In this document: in pieces, positions 11,576-24,200 of the stretch
How positions within the stretch are numbered: position 1 is the first letter of the stretch
How the letters are laid out: the number at the start of each line of letters is the position of its first letter
NCBI RefSeq assembly: GCF_947507565.1
Contig: NC_089175.1
Coordinates: 3,213,733 to 3,277,732, forward strand
Direction of reading: 5' to 3'
DNA from: Oscarella lobularis
Lineage: Eukaryota > Porifera > Homoscleromorpha > Homosclerophorida > Oscarellidae
Length of the DNA stretch: 64,000 nt
Program-made: the position numbers and the translations under genes
The notes under the pieces: generated by a model
What the model saw: only the letters and a program-made list of their open reading frames with translations
What the model was told of the DNA's origin: nothing
Databases searched by the model: none

Positions 11576-12440
11576 TGTAGCACACGCCCTGTACAACAAT
11601 ACGAGCGTCTGCTATAGAATGATTATTTAGTCCTAGTAGCATTTTTTAATGTACTGCGTTCTCTTTTTTACTATAGTTTTCTTTTAATTAGCTTTTGAAT
11701 AAGAATTGTTTTAATTTGAGGAATGTCACTCTGCGATCCAATCCTGCTAAAGAAAGAGAGAAACGCGAGCCTATAAAAGAGAGAGCCTTCACTGCATATA
11801 CAGAAGGAGAAAATTGGTCTCTTGTTTTATCTGACATTCCGGTCAGAGCAAACGTACGTCTCTCTGAAGACCGCTGAATGGAACGTATTTTCATTTTGAA
11901 AAATTATTCATGCACATAAAGTTTAACAAATCCTGTCACAAGGTACAATCAAAACTGTTTACTCCAAAGCCATTCAAGCAGGTTTATCAAGTAGTTGATT
12001 TTGATCGGTATTGACAGTTTCATAAGCAAAAGGTCTCTTGATTATCGTTACCGCAGTCAAATCAACGAAAATTCTGTCTCTAGCATAGCCAGCCAATAGT
12101 TGTACCCACTCTTTGGTAAAGGTCACTTCCTCAAACAACGAAATCCGTACAGTCCCCCTTTTCGACTCTATTAGGCAAATAATCCGCAGGACGTGTTACA
12201 GTCCTACCGTTGCGATTGCACTTTGAGGTCTCCAATGACGCACGATGAACAAACAGTTGAAAGTCTGACGAAAAACTTTTACAGTAGACTTGAGTAGGGA
12301 AGCGAAAACCCCTAAAAGTGGCTTCTTTGTCAGCGGAGAGGAACGACGCTTAGCAAATTGATTGCGTATCAGACCACCGTGATCAGACACGGACACACGG
12401 GCGGCCGGCGGATTGAGTAAAATCCCGGATAAACATTCCA
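11576..12440. other. Intergenic, R4 to R5
   Basis: About 865 bp with no gene I can support. Short frames on both strands have no similarity to the families here. R5 lacks a CTHRC1-like partner, and none of the conserved divergent-promoter block is seen. Confidence 0.5.
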
Positions 12441-14472
12441 ATGCACTTGCGGTTCTTTTGTTCTTTACTTGAAATAGCTATTTTTGCAGCCGGTAGAAAA
12501 CGCGCTAGTTCTTCTCTATATTTGTTTGACGTTTCTTTGTGTAGGAGCAATCACTCGAGAGAAAAAGCTTGCAGCCAATGTGGATCATTCTGTCTGGGCT
12601 TTGAACGGGGACACTGTGGTGCTCAACTGTAGTCATTCGGACACGCTTGGTGATTCATGGACTCAAAGAGTGCCAGATGGAACAGTGTCCCCTGTGTCGC
12701 CTGCTGCTGTACAAGCCTTCGTCGGTGGATCGACGCTCACTGTATCGATGTCTCCATATCTGAATGGAACTTCGTTCAGATGCGTACTGACAGACCTCAA
12801 CGTTAATCGAGTTTTTGAAAGTGGGTGGATAACCCTTCTCCTTGGAGGTACTGTAGTCTACGCTTGTTTACCAGAACGACGCGTAGATGCACATTTTCCT
12901 CACATAGATAAAATAAATTTGACTTGCGCTAGTCAAGCGACCGTTTGCGCGACGGAGACTCAGACCTTGACGAAGCGTTGCACCATCAGCGGATTGCCAG
13001 TGCCAAATATCACCGTGCAAAAAATGAGTGGGCCGGCATCGTCACTTCCTTCAGCAAGTCTATCTGGGTTGACTTTCAGTGCTGTAGCACTAGAAGACAG
13101 AGGAGTTTACACACTGACCGGGAAAAATATTCTAGAAGAGAAACGAGTCAACGTTTCCGTACGTCCTGGAGTCGATATTTGTGGTAAGAAGCAACGCTTT
13201 CACATTGAGATAGCTAACATCTCTTCTAGTGGCACCCATAGTAATTGGCATGTTCATTCCTGATCCCATCGGTTGTCTCAACGTGGCTCTTTTTAACTAC
13301 ACGGTGACAGGAATACCTTCTCCAAGTATCACGTGGGTTCATTCTTTTGGGGCACGTGCTGTTGTTCACACACTTGCTGAATCAAACGGAATTACGTCAT
13401 TTGTAAAGTCAACGCTAGAGATTAAAGCACGACGAAATGATGGTCAAAGTTCCATTTGCGTGGAAGCGGAAAATGGCGTTATTCCAATTACCAGCACTAG
13501 GAGATGCTTTAGGATTAATGTCACACGTAAGAACAACCAATTATTTTCTAAGCGTCTATAGCGATTAAGTAATTTAGGTAATTTTGATCCGCCTCTTGTA
13601 GAACTTTATTATAAGACGGAATCTTTATTGTCTCTTCGAGTCTCGGATTCACCAGATAATGACCGTTTGAAAGCCACTGACTACTTCATCTCGTACTGGC
13701 AATTTACTAGTGCAATGAACAACTTAACAATACAAAGAGATCCAAGTGGTCAAACAAGTGTTCATCTTATTGACTTGAATCCAAGCGAATCTTACAACGT
13801 ACAAGTGGTGGCAAGAAATGAGCCATATTTCAGTCAACCAGCAAACCACGTCTTTGCCACCTTGAAGGAAAACGACTGTATACCGAGTCTTCAACAGGTT
13901 CATACTCAGCCACTTATGATCAACTGGTCATATGTTTGTGAAGGAAGCCAAATGCTAAGGGAGATTGCTTCGTATGTTATTGTTTATGAGAGTCCTACAG
14001 ACTTTCGTCGATTCAGTGTGGCAAAGGTTGTCACGGAATACCGTTTCCGTGATTTGCATTTCAACGCGACGTATAATTTCTCAGTGACAGCAGTCGCTCG
14101 CAATGGAGTACTGAGAAAGTCAAACATTGTATCCGTATCTACCAATGAATACCGTGATGAAGTGGCTACTGTCACGAGAAGCCCAGACAATACTGGCCTA
14201 ATAGCGGGAGTTGTCGTCCTCGGTGTTCTATTTGTGGCTTCAGGACTCGTGGCTCTGTACTTGTTCTGCTACATCAAAAGGTTGGCTATGATTTACATTG
14301 TATATTTTCCTGGTTAGATTCCTGTAGGTCTAGCCAGCGGAATGCTGATTCCGCTCCTGGTGATTCGGCAAGCAAACCAGTAGAGATGCAATCAAGTCGC
14401 CTCTATGAAGCAGCAAAGAGCGTAGGCTCCAAGCAGTCCAGCGCTACTGACTACGCTGAGATCATATCGTAA
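12441..14472 (+). CDS. R5, complete Ig3-FN3x2 receptor, class B tail
   Basis: Exons 12441-12492 (signal, MHLRFFCSLLEIAIFAAG), 12545-12847 (Ig1), 12908-13183 (Ig2), 13230-13526 (Ig3), 13578-14280 (FN3-FN3-helix) and 14328-14472 (tail). The 1776 nt give 591 residues. I placed the start at 12441 with a 52-bp intron because this gives a good signal peptide and the usual phase 1 join; an unspliced start near 12484 is the alternative. Ig1/Ig2 match R4, while the 3' half is class B. The last cysteine of Ig3 is lost (NVTR for NVTC). The tail reads SSRLYEAAKSV and TDYAEI; the latter fits TxYxx(V/I). Confidence 0.86.
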
Positions 14473-14897
14473 GCAGAAGGCGTTGAACACACATTCTCTT
14501 TACAGGTTTTAGCCTTTACTGTACTTCTGTCTTACTGTAGTCAGTTCATTAGTTTCATTGTGAAATCTGACATTGCATGTACATGCTCCCTCTTTCCCAG
14601 ACTCTCTCAGGAGCAGGGTCTCAGGTCTCAGGAGCGTTATGCCAATGGATAACTTCATCGTTTTAGTGATATCAGCTTTGTATCAAATTTTCAGTTTTGA
14701 CTTCTTTTATAGGTATTCATTTATGTACTAGTGGCGGCACGCCCTAATTTGCAGCCAGCCAGCAAAATAGCAAAGTCTCATTAATCTGTTACAGTACATG
14801 GTTAATAAACGTGGCCTAGATCTACCCTGACTACAAAAAAGGAAGCATAATCGGTGTTTTCAACAGACCTCATTAGCTAATGTCTTGCTTTCGTCAC
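14473..14897. other. 3' flanks of R5 and K4
   Basis: No gene is visible. From about 14640 the sequence repeats the R1/K1 convergent flank (1240-1494), including an AATAAA at 14814-14819. Confidence 0.5.
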
Positions 14898-15732
14898 TCA
14901 AATTTGTGCCGGAGGATATTCCTCAATCACCAAACAAGAAGCTGAATTCTACCCAGAATCGCGATCAGCGGTGCCCATTCCCTTACAGCTTCCAACCACG
15001 GCTGCAATCGTGACAATTCCAGCAGGCACGTTCTCACAAAACCCTTCTATTTGTCGATGACGATGGACTTGCTCTGGATTTGCTACTCTGGATTTGCTAC
15101 TCTGTAATCAACGAACACCAAGCCCTTGATAGACAGAGGACTTAAGCATTCGACTCCGTTGAATGTTATGTACCAACGACCGCAACAAAGACTTCTCCCG
15201 CAAAAGGTGACAAGATTAGCCGCATACATCACACGCAAAGCAGTAGAATTGTGCTTCTTCCTGAAGGTACATTCCTACTTAGCCACGACATTACAGAATT
15301 AGGAATCAGAGAGTGCATTGGGAAAGCGTTACCCGTATGATTCCTGTATCTTTGCCATCTCTTCTATCCCAAGCACACTGCTTCCAGTTAGCAATGTACG
15401 TGCTACCTCTGTGTCCTTTGGGACCCGCTTCTCCTGTCAATCCTCTTTCTCCTTTGGGTCCGATTTTCCCGCTAGCACCCTTTGGACCCACAGCGGACTC
15501 CCCTTTCTCCCTTCTCTCCTTGGAATCCATCTCTTCCAGGCTGTCCGCTGTGTCCTGGTATTCCAGGAATGCCTGGCACGCCTGAACAAACGCTATTGGC
15601 AGCCTTAGATAAATAAATGAACGTAGAATCAAGGTGAAACTAGTTTTCCTGCTGCGCAAACGTTACATTTGCTCTCTGTTCATTGCACGCCGCCAGGTGA
15701 AGAAGTAGAGAAAGGAGGATAAAAGGCTTCAT
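14898..15732 (-). pseudogene. CTHRC1: K4, CTHRC1-like pseudogene
   Basis: The order of parts is as in K2: signal peptide exon from 15732, collagen exon about 15610-15333, C-terminal exon from about 15270 to 14898. It is disabled. A short deletion in the collagen exon shifts frame, a 14-bp tandem duplication near 15076-15104 shifts the last exon, and the conserved Trp of DSGWNS is a stop. NWKQCAW and the Gly-X-Y stretch remain readable. It faces R6 at 237 bp. Confidence 0.8.
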
Positions 15733-15969
15733 AGCGGGTTGTTCCTGCTTAGCTACCAAGGCTTGAGCTGAGGCTTTTTATTTGCCGCATAACCCGGGTG
15801 AGAGAATGGCGTGATATCACGCCATGATAACTACGCCACGGAGGTACACTCGCCGCGTTGTATTCGAGTCTCTTCTTCCTCAATTTCGCAGCGAACAGAA
15901 GCCGGAATAGCCTCAGAGGAGTCAAAACACTCCGAAGACCCGGATTGTCTATGATTTTGTCACACACAA
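15733..15969. promoter_or_regulatory. Shared divergent promoter region, K4/R6
   Basis: A 237 bp spacer homologous to the K2/R3 and K3/R4 spacers but with a deletion after caatttcgcagcgaacagaa. It retains acccgggtgagag and cactcgccgcg. Confidence 0.45.
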
Positions 15970-18018
15970 ATGCGTTCTCTATGGAAGCTCAGTTCTGCGA
16001 TCGTCACGATCACTTTTCTCGCTTTATCAGAAGGTAAACGTAATGCTAAAGGCTGTATATGAGATCACCTCTACTAGTTAGGTGCCAATCGAGAGAAAGT
16101 TCTTGTCCAAAACGCCGATCACTCGATTTGGGCTCTGAACGGGGATTCTATACGTCTTGTATGCAGACATTCAAGAACAAGCCTTAGTCAATGGTTCAGA
16201 AGATCGGCAAATGGAGCGGAGACTCAAATCGATCCAAGAGTACCAGTAACCACCGCCAACGTTGGAAGTGTTTTGACTCTGACGATGTCTCAATCGTTGA
16301 ACGGGTCTTCGTACCGATGCCGGCTAGTTGATGTTGGCCTATCTCCGGTCTTTGACAGCGGGCAGTATAGCCTTCTTCTCGGAGGTAGCACTGTTCTGAT
16401 GTCTGATCGCAGCTTGATTTTGTTTCCTCAGATGAGATCAAAGTGAATTGTACTAATGAGATGATTGCTTGCGTCAAAGTCGGAGAGACCTTGAAAAAAG
16501 GCTGCATCATTACCGGATTACCTGAACCGAATGTGACAGTCTCCAAAATCGCCGAAACAGCATTGTCAAGAAGAATTCCTTCAGCAGATCCATCTGGTCT
16601 GACTTTCAAAGATGTAGCACTGACAGACAGGGGAACGTACAGATTAACAACGAAAAATATCCTTCAAGAGATTAGCTCAGACTTCGCTGTTCAAACTGGA
16701 GTTGAAATCTGTTGTGAGTTTACTGTAAGCCTGTTAAATTTAGTACTAGATGAGCTTTGTTCTAGTGGCTCCTGTGGTCAATAACTTTCTTATACCTGAC
16801 CCCGTCGTTTGTCTGCAAACAGCGCGCATCAATTTTACAGTCAAGGGAATACCAACCCCAAACGTTACATGGAGCCCTCTATTTTCAGCAAGAATGGTCA
16901 TCAGCACCACTGATTCAGTAGATTCTGACGGAGTCACTTCTGTTGTAGCGTCCTCTTTAGAAATACGCAACGTAAAAAGAGGTGACAGTAACATTTGTGT
17001 GACGGCTGACAATGGCATTCCTCCATCTCTTCAGAGATGCGCTAGACTCAACGTCACTTGTAAGAACTACCGAGTATTTTACTAAGCGTATAATAATAGA
17101 GTGATTCAGGTGACTTTGATCCGCCTTTTGTACAAGTTAGTGATCGAACAGAATCTTCATTGTCTCTTCAGGTTTTTGATTCACCAGACAATGACCGTTT
17201 GCAAGCTACCGAGTACTTTATCTCGTACTGGCAATTTACTAGTTCAGTGAAAAACCTAACAATTCAAAGAGATCCCAGCGGTCAAACGAGTGTTCATCTC
17301 ATTGACCTGAACCCAAGCGCATCCTATAACGTTCGAGTGGTGGCGAGAAATGGGCCATTTTACAGTCAACCAGCTGACCACATCTTTGCCACCTTGAAGG
17401 AGAACGACTGTATACCGACTCTTCGACGGGTTCGTGTTGATCCGCTGGTAATCAACTGGACATATGTCTGTGAAGGAAGCCAGACGCTGAAAGAGATCAC
17501 TTCTTATGTTATTGTTCATGAGAGCCCTAAAGACTATCGTCAATTCAGTGTGGAAAAAGTGGTCAATGAATACAGTTTTTGTGATTTGCATTTTAATACG
17601 ACATATAATTTATCCGTGACCGCAGTCACTCAGAATGGAGCAATGAGAAAGTCAAACGTCTTGTCCGTGTCATACACTGAAATGACCACTGTCAAAGCAA
17701 GCCCAGATAACACAGGCCTAATAGCAGGAGTCGCCGTTCTCGGTGTTCTGTTTGTGGCTTCAGGGCTCATTGCTCTATACTTGTTCTGCTACATCAGAAG
17801 GTTGGCTATGGGATATACATTGTTAATTTTCATTGTTGCATTCGTGTAGGTCTAACAAGCAGAATCAAAATGCTGATTCTGCTACTGGTTGCTCAGCTAC
17901 CAAAACGAGGAAACCAGTGGAGATGCAATCAAGTGTTCTTTACGAATCAGCGAAGAGCGTTGTATCTAAAGGAGACCCTAAACAGTCGAGCACTGCCGAA
18001 TATGCTCAGATATCATAA
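15970..18018 (+). CDS. R6, complete Ig3-FN3x2 receptor, class B tail
   Basis: Exons 15970-16033 (signal, AIVTITFLALSEG), 16082-16384 (Ig1), 16432-16713 (Ig2), 16766-17059 (Ig3), 17110-17800 (FN3-FN3-helix) and 17850-18018 (tail). The 1803 nt give 600 residues with consistent phases. It is close to R2 throughout, so the two look like a duplicate pair. The second FN3 has the family's DCIP...NWTYVCEGS signature. The helix contains GVAVLGVLFVASGLIAL. The tail has SSVLYESAKSV and AEYAQIS, identical to R2 at both tyrosines. It faces K4 head-to-head. Confidence 0.88.
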
Positions 18019-18444
18019 GCAGATGGCGTTGAACACACATTCTCTTTTCAGTTTTTGCAGCTAATGCTTTCAACTTTTTTTCATTTTGTCTTGCCTTAGA
18101 CATAGGTATTCTTTTCTTTACAAACTTTTCTGACATTAATTAATGCGCGTTAGTATAATTGGATATCGAGGTGACAATATTCCTACAGTATGTTACGTTA
18201 GCCTGTTCTAAAATAAGCCCCTGTTCAGAAGGCACTATTCTAGAACAGTCACCATATTAGAAAAAGGAGTTATTTGGCCGTTTTCGCCACATCCGGTATG
18301 ACAGGACATCCTAATCAATTGAAAAAGGACTAGAGCATTCAGTCCCACTAATTAAAGGTACTTCCACTTTCTCTGCGCTTCGGTTGCTCCTCGGTTGAGA
18401 TTATCGTCATCATCCCGGATAGAAAATATAGCAACAATCAATTC
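18019..18444. other. Intergenic with CTHRC1-like relic
   Basis: 3' flank of R6, then a block repeated after R9 (18105-18360 with 32465-32720). Inside it, 18312-18352 matches a short piece of the CTHRC1-like last exon on the minus strand (compare K5 near 29405-29435), so a K gene probably once stood here. Confidence 0.5.
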
Positions 18445-21059
18445 ATGTCGCCCCTATTAAAGCTGGCCTACATCGTCCTCTTGTCGACGATGGGTGTAAC
18501 TCGATTTTGGAAGACGACGGCTCAGACAGGTCTTATACTCTACAACTGCCGCAGCCCGCTGTGGAAACTGAAACGCGTTATCAATTCATATGCGTCGCGC
18601 TTCGCTTTCCGCGATAGGCCTATGTTTTCTCGCGTCTCGCCTCATTGCGCAGCCGGCTTCGTAGTTTCGCAAGGCGGATTCTACGCATTCTTTCGCGTTG
18701 TTTTAGGGCGCGGAGATCTCGCCAATAGGGGCTTATAATTGTACGCAGTATAGTTTGACCGAACCTTTTTTCGTCGTCGTGAGAACTCGACAGCGGCCTG
18801 AGCGGAGTATATAGGCTTTTCCACATTCTATTATCTTTGAATATACAGAACCGCCGTCGATTCCCGGCTCGCCGACGAGCCAGACCGTTTTCACGACGTA
18901 CAGCAACGGGACGCAGTGGAGCGTCAGACTGACGTGCAAAACGAAATATGACGTGACAACTCCTTCGACTCGTCAGTGGAAGCGAAGTTTCGGCGATGTC
19001 GTGCCCTCAGAAGCGATTCAAGCGGACGGATCGCTTCTCTTGACCTCGATTCAGCCGCATGTTCAAGCGACAATAGAGGGCAATCGCTATCAATGCATCG
19101 CTGAGAATTCAATCGGGAAAGTGCTGAGCAGTTCTGCAGTGCTAACTTACGCCAGTAGGGGACAATAGAGGCTAGTACGAACGTACGTTCATTTTCGTCT
19201 CTAGATTTTGACACTGCTAGTTGGACCCAGCCGTCTGGAACGATTACGGGATACGTTGACAACCAAGTCCTCATACCGTGTACCGTGCCAGCCGATGCGG
19301 TGCCTGTACCTGTTGTCATCTGGTTTGAAAACGGTGTGGAGCTTGATACGACATCAGCTTCGTATGCTCTATCTCCGTCGGGCAATCTGTACATTAGCCC
19401 TGTGTCAATGAGCATGAACGAGTCAACGTATTTTTGTCAAATCACTAACTACCACATTACGTACCAGCTGAACAGTAATACAGCCACATTGATTCTCAAG
19501 CGTAAGTAACCGGTATTGATTATTGCTTTTGTAGAAGGGTCGTGTCGTTTGCAGCCAAAGCTGAAGCTCCAGATTTTGAAATAACTGTGCAGCCAACGGA
19601 CCTGACAATCACGGAAGGGCAGGAGGGTTTTTTTGAAGCATCTGCTATTACAAACAAAGTCATTACACAATATTCATGGGGTTTTCCTGGAGATGGTCCG
19701 TCACCCTCCTTTTCAATGCGAGGAAGGTCAACAACTACGATATCTAACGCGGTCGAAGGCCTGTACACGTGTCAGATTATCCACGATGGTGTGGCAACGG
19801 CTACTCGAGAACCTACTCTCACAATTAACGGTAAAGACAGTTCACATTTAGTCAAGATTGCCTATTGTTTTTACACAGTTCCACCAACTATTTCTACTGA
19901 AATTTCAGATGTAACAGTTGAATACATTGGCCATCCGTTCAGCTTAGAATGCACAGCTAGCGGAAAGCCAGATGTGGACGTTGTATGGTATCGCGACACT
20001 GTCGAAGTGGCCAGAAATGTAGGCACGGTCACGTACACAGTAGACTCGGCAGTGGCGCCTGATCATGCAGGAATGTATCAATGCTTTGCAAATAATAAAG
20101 TTGGGGAAGATCACAAAACAACGCAAGTCATCATTCGTCGCCCCCCACGTCAGTCTTTCCAATTTTAATTCGTTTTGTATAGAGCGTTTTAGGTGTTTTT
20201 GACCCACCTCTTGTAAAATTGGACAAATGGACACAGTCCTCATTGTCTCTTCAAATCTCGGATTCACCTGGTTTGCAAGCTACCGAGTATTTCATCACGT
20301 ACTGGCAAACTAATAGTCCAGTAAAAAACCTAACAATTCAAAGAGATCCCAGCGGTGAAACAAGAGTTAATCTCATTGGCCTGAAGCCAAGCGCATCCTA
20401 TCATGTACAAGTGGTGGCAAGAAATGAGTCACATGACAGTCAACTAGCTGACCACGTCTTTGTCACCTTGAAAGATAACGACTGCATACCAAATCTTCAA
20501 CGGGTTCGTGCTGATCCACTAGTGATCAACTGGACATATGTCTGTGAAGGAAGCGAGGCGCTAAAAAAGATCACTTCTTACGTTGTTGTTTATGAGAGCC
20601 CTAAAGACTATCGTCGATTCAGTGTGGAAAAGGTCGTCATGGAATACAGTTTCAGTGAACTGCATTTCAACACGACGTATAATTTGTCGGTGACAGCAGT
20701 CGCTCAGAATGGAGCCTTGAGAGAGTCAAACATTCTGTCTGTATCAACCAAAGAACACAGTGATGAAAAGACCAGTGATAAAGTGACCGATGAAGTGACC
20801 ACTATTGAGGCCGTAATACCAACAGATGAAGACACTACAGGCCTGATAGCGGGAGTCGTCGTTCTCAGTGTTCTACTCGTGGCTTTAGGACTCGTTGTTT
20901 TGCAGTTGTTTTTCTACATCAGAAGGTAGGCTATGATGTACATTGTGTATATATTTCATGGTCAGATTCCTGTCTAGCAAGCGGAATGCTGATTTCGCTC
21001 CTGGTGATTTGGCAAGCAAGCCAGTGGAGATGCAATCAAGTCTCTACAAATCAGCATAG
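18445..21059 (+). CDS. R7, four-Ig (I-set-like), two-FN3 receptor with shortened class B tail
   Basis: Exons 18445-18529 (signal, LAYIVLLSTMGV), 18849-19154 (Ig1), 19205-19501 (Ig2), 19555-19830 (Ig3), 19879-20148 (Ig4), 20193-20925 (FN3-FN3-helix) and 20978-21059 (tail). The 2049 nt give 682 residues. The Ig domains differ from those of R2-R6 and look like I-set: EGNRYQCIAENS in Ig1, a C...W...YFC core in Ig2 and GMYQCFANNKVGEDH in Ig4. Ig3 lacks its first cysteine. The tail ends after SSLYKSA because of a stop where paralogues have Lys, so the second tyrosine motif is gone. The first intron (319 bp) is long and its donor (gtctta) is weak. It could be a recently damaged gene. Confidence 0.72.
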
Positions 21060-21440
21060 AGCGTAGCATCCAAAGAAGGTCCCAAGCAGTCCAGCGTTAC
21101 TGACTAAGCTTAGTAAGCTGAGATATCATAAATGGACATTTTCTTTGTAGTTTTTTAGCTAGACTTTCTAACTTTTCGTTTCTTCTGTCTCAGTGAATTG
21201 CATTGTGAACTCTGTCTCTGACATTGCATGTAGTCTACATGCCCGTTCTCTGCAAGGGGCCCCCCAGTTTACCGTACGTTTTGATATGAAATTCGTTCGA
21301 TCGTCGTAACTATTTGGGTAATGAGGCCTAGAAGGCAAATCTTTGTAGCGGATATCGACGACCTTAATTGACCCTTGTCTCGTCCTCTTTTTTCCTTCAA
21401 TTTCTTGAGTCTGAGTATGTCCAAGTGACTTGATAGTGAA
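21060..21440. other. R7 3' flank
   Basis: No gene is visible. Up to about 21140 it holds the remains of the lost R7 tail end (gagatatcataa is still recognisable at 21119-21130), then unique sequence. Confidence 0.4.
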
Positions 21441-21442
21441 TA

Positions 21443-21793
21443 TTTGGCTTCAGTTCGAATGGAGGTTGTGGGACGGAATAAAAAGGGTTTGCGTGGGGTA
21501 GAAGGATTGTTTTGCAAGAATAGAGTGCACTCGAGTGAATGATAACGTAGGGAAGATGACATTGCTCACAATTCTTGGTCTTGGAAGAGATCTTCGGCGT
21601 TTTTTCGAGAGTGACAGTCTCCTGAAGGCGTTGAGGGTTAGGAGAGAGCGCAGGAATGACAAATAGACATCAGCGCACCGGAATCGCTAGTGGACGAACG
21701 GTCAAAGCGATCCGCGTTCTCCGCAGACATCGACAAAACGAAATCTCTTCTGACGACATACGGGGTTTGTTCTAAATGAAGCCGTCGAGTTTA
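21443..21793. repeat. Dispersed repeat RPT-A, copy 1
   Basis: A block of about 350 bp shared with 40615-40990, 55294-55640, 60612-60900 and 63640-63985. Landmarks are ggtctcctgaaggcgttgag, gcgatccgcgttctccgcag and acggggtttgttctaaat. Copies at 40.6, 55.3 and 60.6 kb directly follow class C tails, so it may have begun as the 3' flank of those genes. The part from 21764 on is shared with 32715-32850. Confidence 0.65.
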
Positions 21794-22128
21794 TTGTACC
21801 TTCGACGCTTCGTACACGAACTCCTCGATCCATTTTTTGAGTTTAATCGCTCTAGTATACATTAGAGTACTGGAAGAGCCAGGCGAGGAACGATGAAAGC
21901 ATCCGTGTAGAGCAGGCAAACCGTTATACGGGGAGCTGACGCCTCACAAGACTTCAACAGAAGTTCTAATTTCCAATCATGCAGTAATTTCGATACTGAG
22001 GCACGCCGACAAATAACAAATAGTCAATAGCTAAGCAGAAATTGCTGTGACTTGATACACCATATGGACAATTTCCTGCTACAGTAGTACCAAAAAGAGA
22101 CAGAGGAAACGACATTGAATTGAAGTGT

Positions 22129-23094
22129 TTATTTGTTCGAATACACAGCCAGCTCGAACAGATGAAATTGATATGTTTCGTAGAATTGATCCCTGCACAC
22201 TTTGAAGTGAAGACCTCGACTCGGCTTCAATATTTGACCGAACTTATTTGTGAATGATTTTGTGCTAACGTACGTAATTCCTGACGTAGAATCCGGATAA
22301 ATTTCAAAGCGAATGTTCCAGATAGTTGGAGATGATTGTGGTGCAGTGATGGAGTTACTAGAAACTTGGCCGCTACATTGACTAGAATCAATGCCGCCAT
22401 AAACACGAGCAATGTTTGGATCTTGGTAGATAAAACCAACGCAGAAATTGCCGTCGCAGATTAGAATAAACGGATCACTGTCGCCTGGATGCGTAAAGAA
22501 AAAGCCAATCTGAATAGAGTAGGCTTGATCGTCATTTAGAACTCCAGCTTCAATCAATTTGACCTTTGACACAGTATTATGCCAATCTATTGCATGTGTG
22601 AATTAGATACTTACTCTAAACAATACACCTCTATTCGTTGATCCAGTAGAGAATTTGATCATTTGCGCGGACACCAAAGATGGAATCTCCGTAAAATTGG
22701 CGTGAGTTTGTAGCCAAAGAGGAGACATGCCGTGATAGAGTAGTAGCGCAGAACTCGAAACGCTCTGCCGTGTGTCGATAATAGGAAAACAAAGTAAGAG
22801 TGAACCTTATATGGATGTTTACCTGGCTCGGAGTTGATGGAGGAGGAGCGTTCGTCTGAACGTGCATGAACTTATATGCTTCGCAGATATCATAACTCGA
22901 CTCACCGATTCTCCGCTGCAGCTGGATGCGTCTTTTTTTAGTTGAGTGTAGTCTTCAAGTGGAAGGCACACACTGGGCCCCGATGACGGATCAGCTGGAA
23001 CGGAAGAACGATCGCCTCCTGTACACTCAGCTGATGTCGCAAATCCTAGCCAGGAAATTGAAACAATGACCACTAGCAAAAAGAACGGCATCAT
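22129..23094 (-). CDS. L1, secreted protein of unrecognised family
   Basis: Four phase 0 exons: 23094-22906, 22855-22823, 22764-22615 and 22563-22129, giving 268 residues. A signal peptide (LLVVIVSISWLGFATSAEC) is followed by a region with a few cysteines (ECTGG, SVCLP, SCSGES), an 11-residue hinge exon TNAPPPSTPSQ and a C-terminal domain of about 195 residues. Motifs there are SSSALLLYHGMSPLWLQTHA, AGVLNDDQAYSIQIGFFF, ICDGNFC, SQCSG and GLHFKVCRD. There is no membrane helix. A beta-rich, lectin-like fold is a guess. The stop codon lies inside an AATAAA. It lacks the upstream in-frame ATG used by L2-L5 and starts at the next one. Intact. Confidence 0.82.
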
Positions 23095-23153
23095 TTTTGA
23101 GTTCTGTCCTTAGAAGTCAAAAGACCGGTATGTTACAGAAGTGAAAGTCAGAC

Positions 23154-23162
23154 GTTTATATA
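23154..23162 (-). promoter_or_regulatory. TATA box of L1
   Basis: TATATAAAC on the minus strand, about 60 bp before the L1 start. The same element with flank gagccc sits before L2, L3, L4 and L5. Confidence 0.6.
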
Positions 23163-23383
23163 GGGCTCGTGGTTGCTACGAGAGACGATGTCAGCACCCG
23201 GACGTCAGCTGGCAAGTTTGTTTTAAAGAAGACGGAAAAGCCCCAGCGAGTATAGGAATGCTAAAAACATTCATATCCATGAAAATCGTGGTCTCGTATC
23301 CTGTTCTCGGAAATTACTTCGGCGTAAAAGAAGCCCAGTAATAAAAAAAATAAACGACTCTGCACACCTCTGTCGCCTTTTCC

Positions 23384-23432
23384 ACGCAGTATGTAATTGC
23401 CGTCGCAATTTGAAGATACGGATCACTTAGGC
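23384..23432 (-). pseudogene. Fragment of an L-family last exon
   Basis: About 49 bp matching the ICDGNYC region of L genes (aattgccgtcgcaatttgaa). It lies in a block duplicated at 34353-34401 and shows that another L copy decayed here. Confidence 0.5.
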
Positions 23433-23589
23433 TATACCCCATAGATCGTTGCGCTTCCATTTGGAAGTCGCCTTTTGCGTAACATCTGTTACGCATGCAT
23501 ATAATGTGCATTCGTTTGTTCAAGATGTGCGCGGCTGATATGCTAGGAGTTCGATCCGCGCGTAATGTTATATGGATATGATATGAATG

Positions 23590-23900
23590 CTAATTCGATC
23601 AGGTCCAGTATGATCGTGCTCACACGGAGATGGAAAAAGCGATGTAGCACGCTAGCGCATCGTTTCGACGTTTCGTGGGTTCAAAAGAGTACGAGCGGCT
23701 TGATTTGTAGCTCCCGATCGCTCTCGACAATTGGCGCACCGTGACGTAAACGCGCAGAAACGTCGGCGAGAAAACGTCACGAATATGTAGTGAGAGTCGA
23801 TTGTGCGTTCTAGTCGTCAAAGAGCATCTTCAACTAGCATGGTAGAAATGGAGAGCTCTTAGCGTGCGTCTACGTCGAAAGTCGTTGCTTGAGTGATCGA
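23590..23900. repeat. Duplicated upstream module of R10-type genes, copy 1
   Basis: About 300 bp repeated at 34560-34920 and 36755-37090 (landmarks gcgatgtagcacgctagcgc, ggcttgatttgtagctcccg). Copy 3 lies just upstream of R10 and copy 1 just upstream of an R10-like Ig1 relic, so it is probably the 5' flank of that gene type. No coding sequence is seen. Confidence 0.55.
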
Positions 23901-23904
23901 GAGG

Positions 23905-24153
23905 TCTGACGTGCAGCAATCCGTTCACAAGGCGATCCGAATGGCGCAGACAGTCGCCAGATAACAGGGCCGGAGACTCCACTTAATTTCGAAAACTATA
24001 GCACTAATATTATTACAACAAACGACGCTGGAAGCGTTTCGACGCTGACAATGTCTCCGTCATTGAACAGATTTTCGTACCGTTGCCGGCTTTTCGATGT
24101 ACACTTGTAAGTGCATCTTTCAGCAGTAGATGAATAAGGCTTCTCCTAAGAGG
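23905..24153 (+). pseudogene. Relic Ig1 exon of an R10-like receptor
   Basis: Degenerate copy of the R10 Ig1 exon. Readable pieces match R10 LTCSNPF, RQSPDN and AGSVLTLTMS. It has stops and indels and lacks the following exons. Confidence 0.7.
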
Positions 24154-24200
24154 TAGGTGGCGTTTCTACCTCACTTCGACCGGCATGAAAACTGCAAATT

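Noticed and set aside
12484-12545. Unspliced start for R5 within the intron sequence
   Set aside because: The spliced model from 12441 uses an ATG, a 52-bp intron typical of the array, the usual phase 1 join and a better signal peptide.
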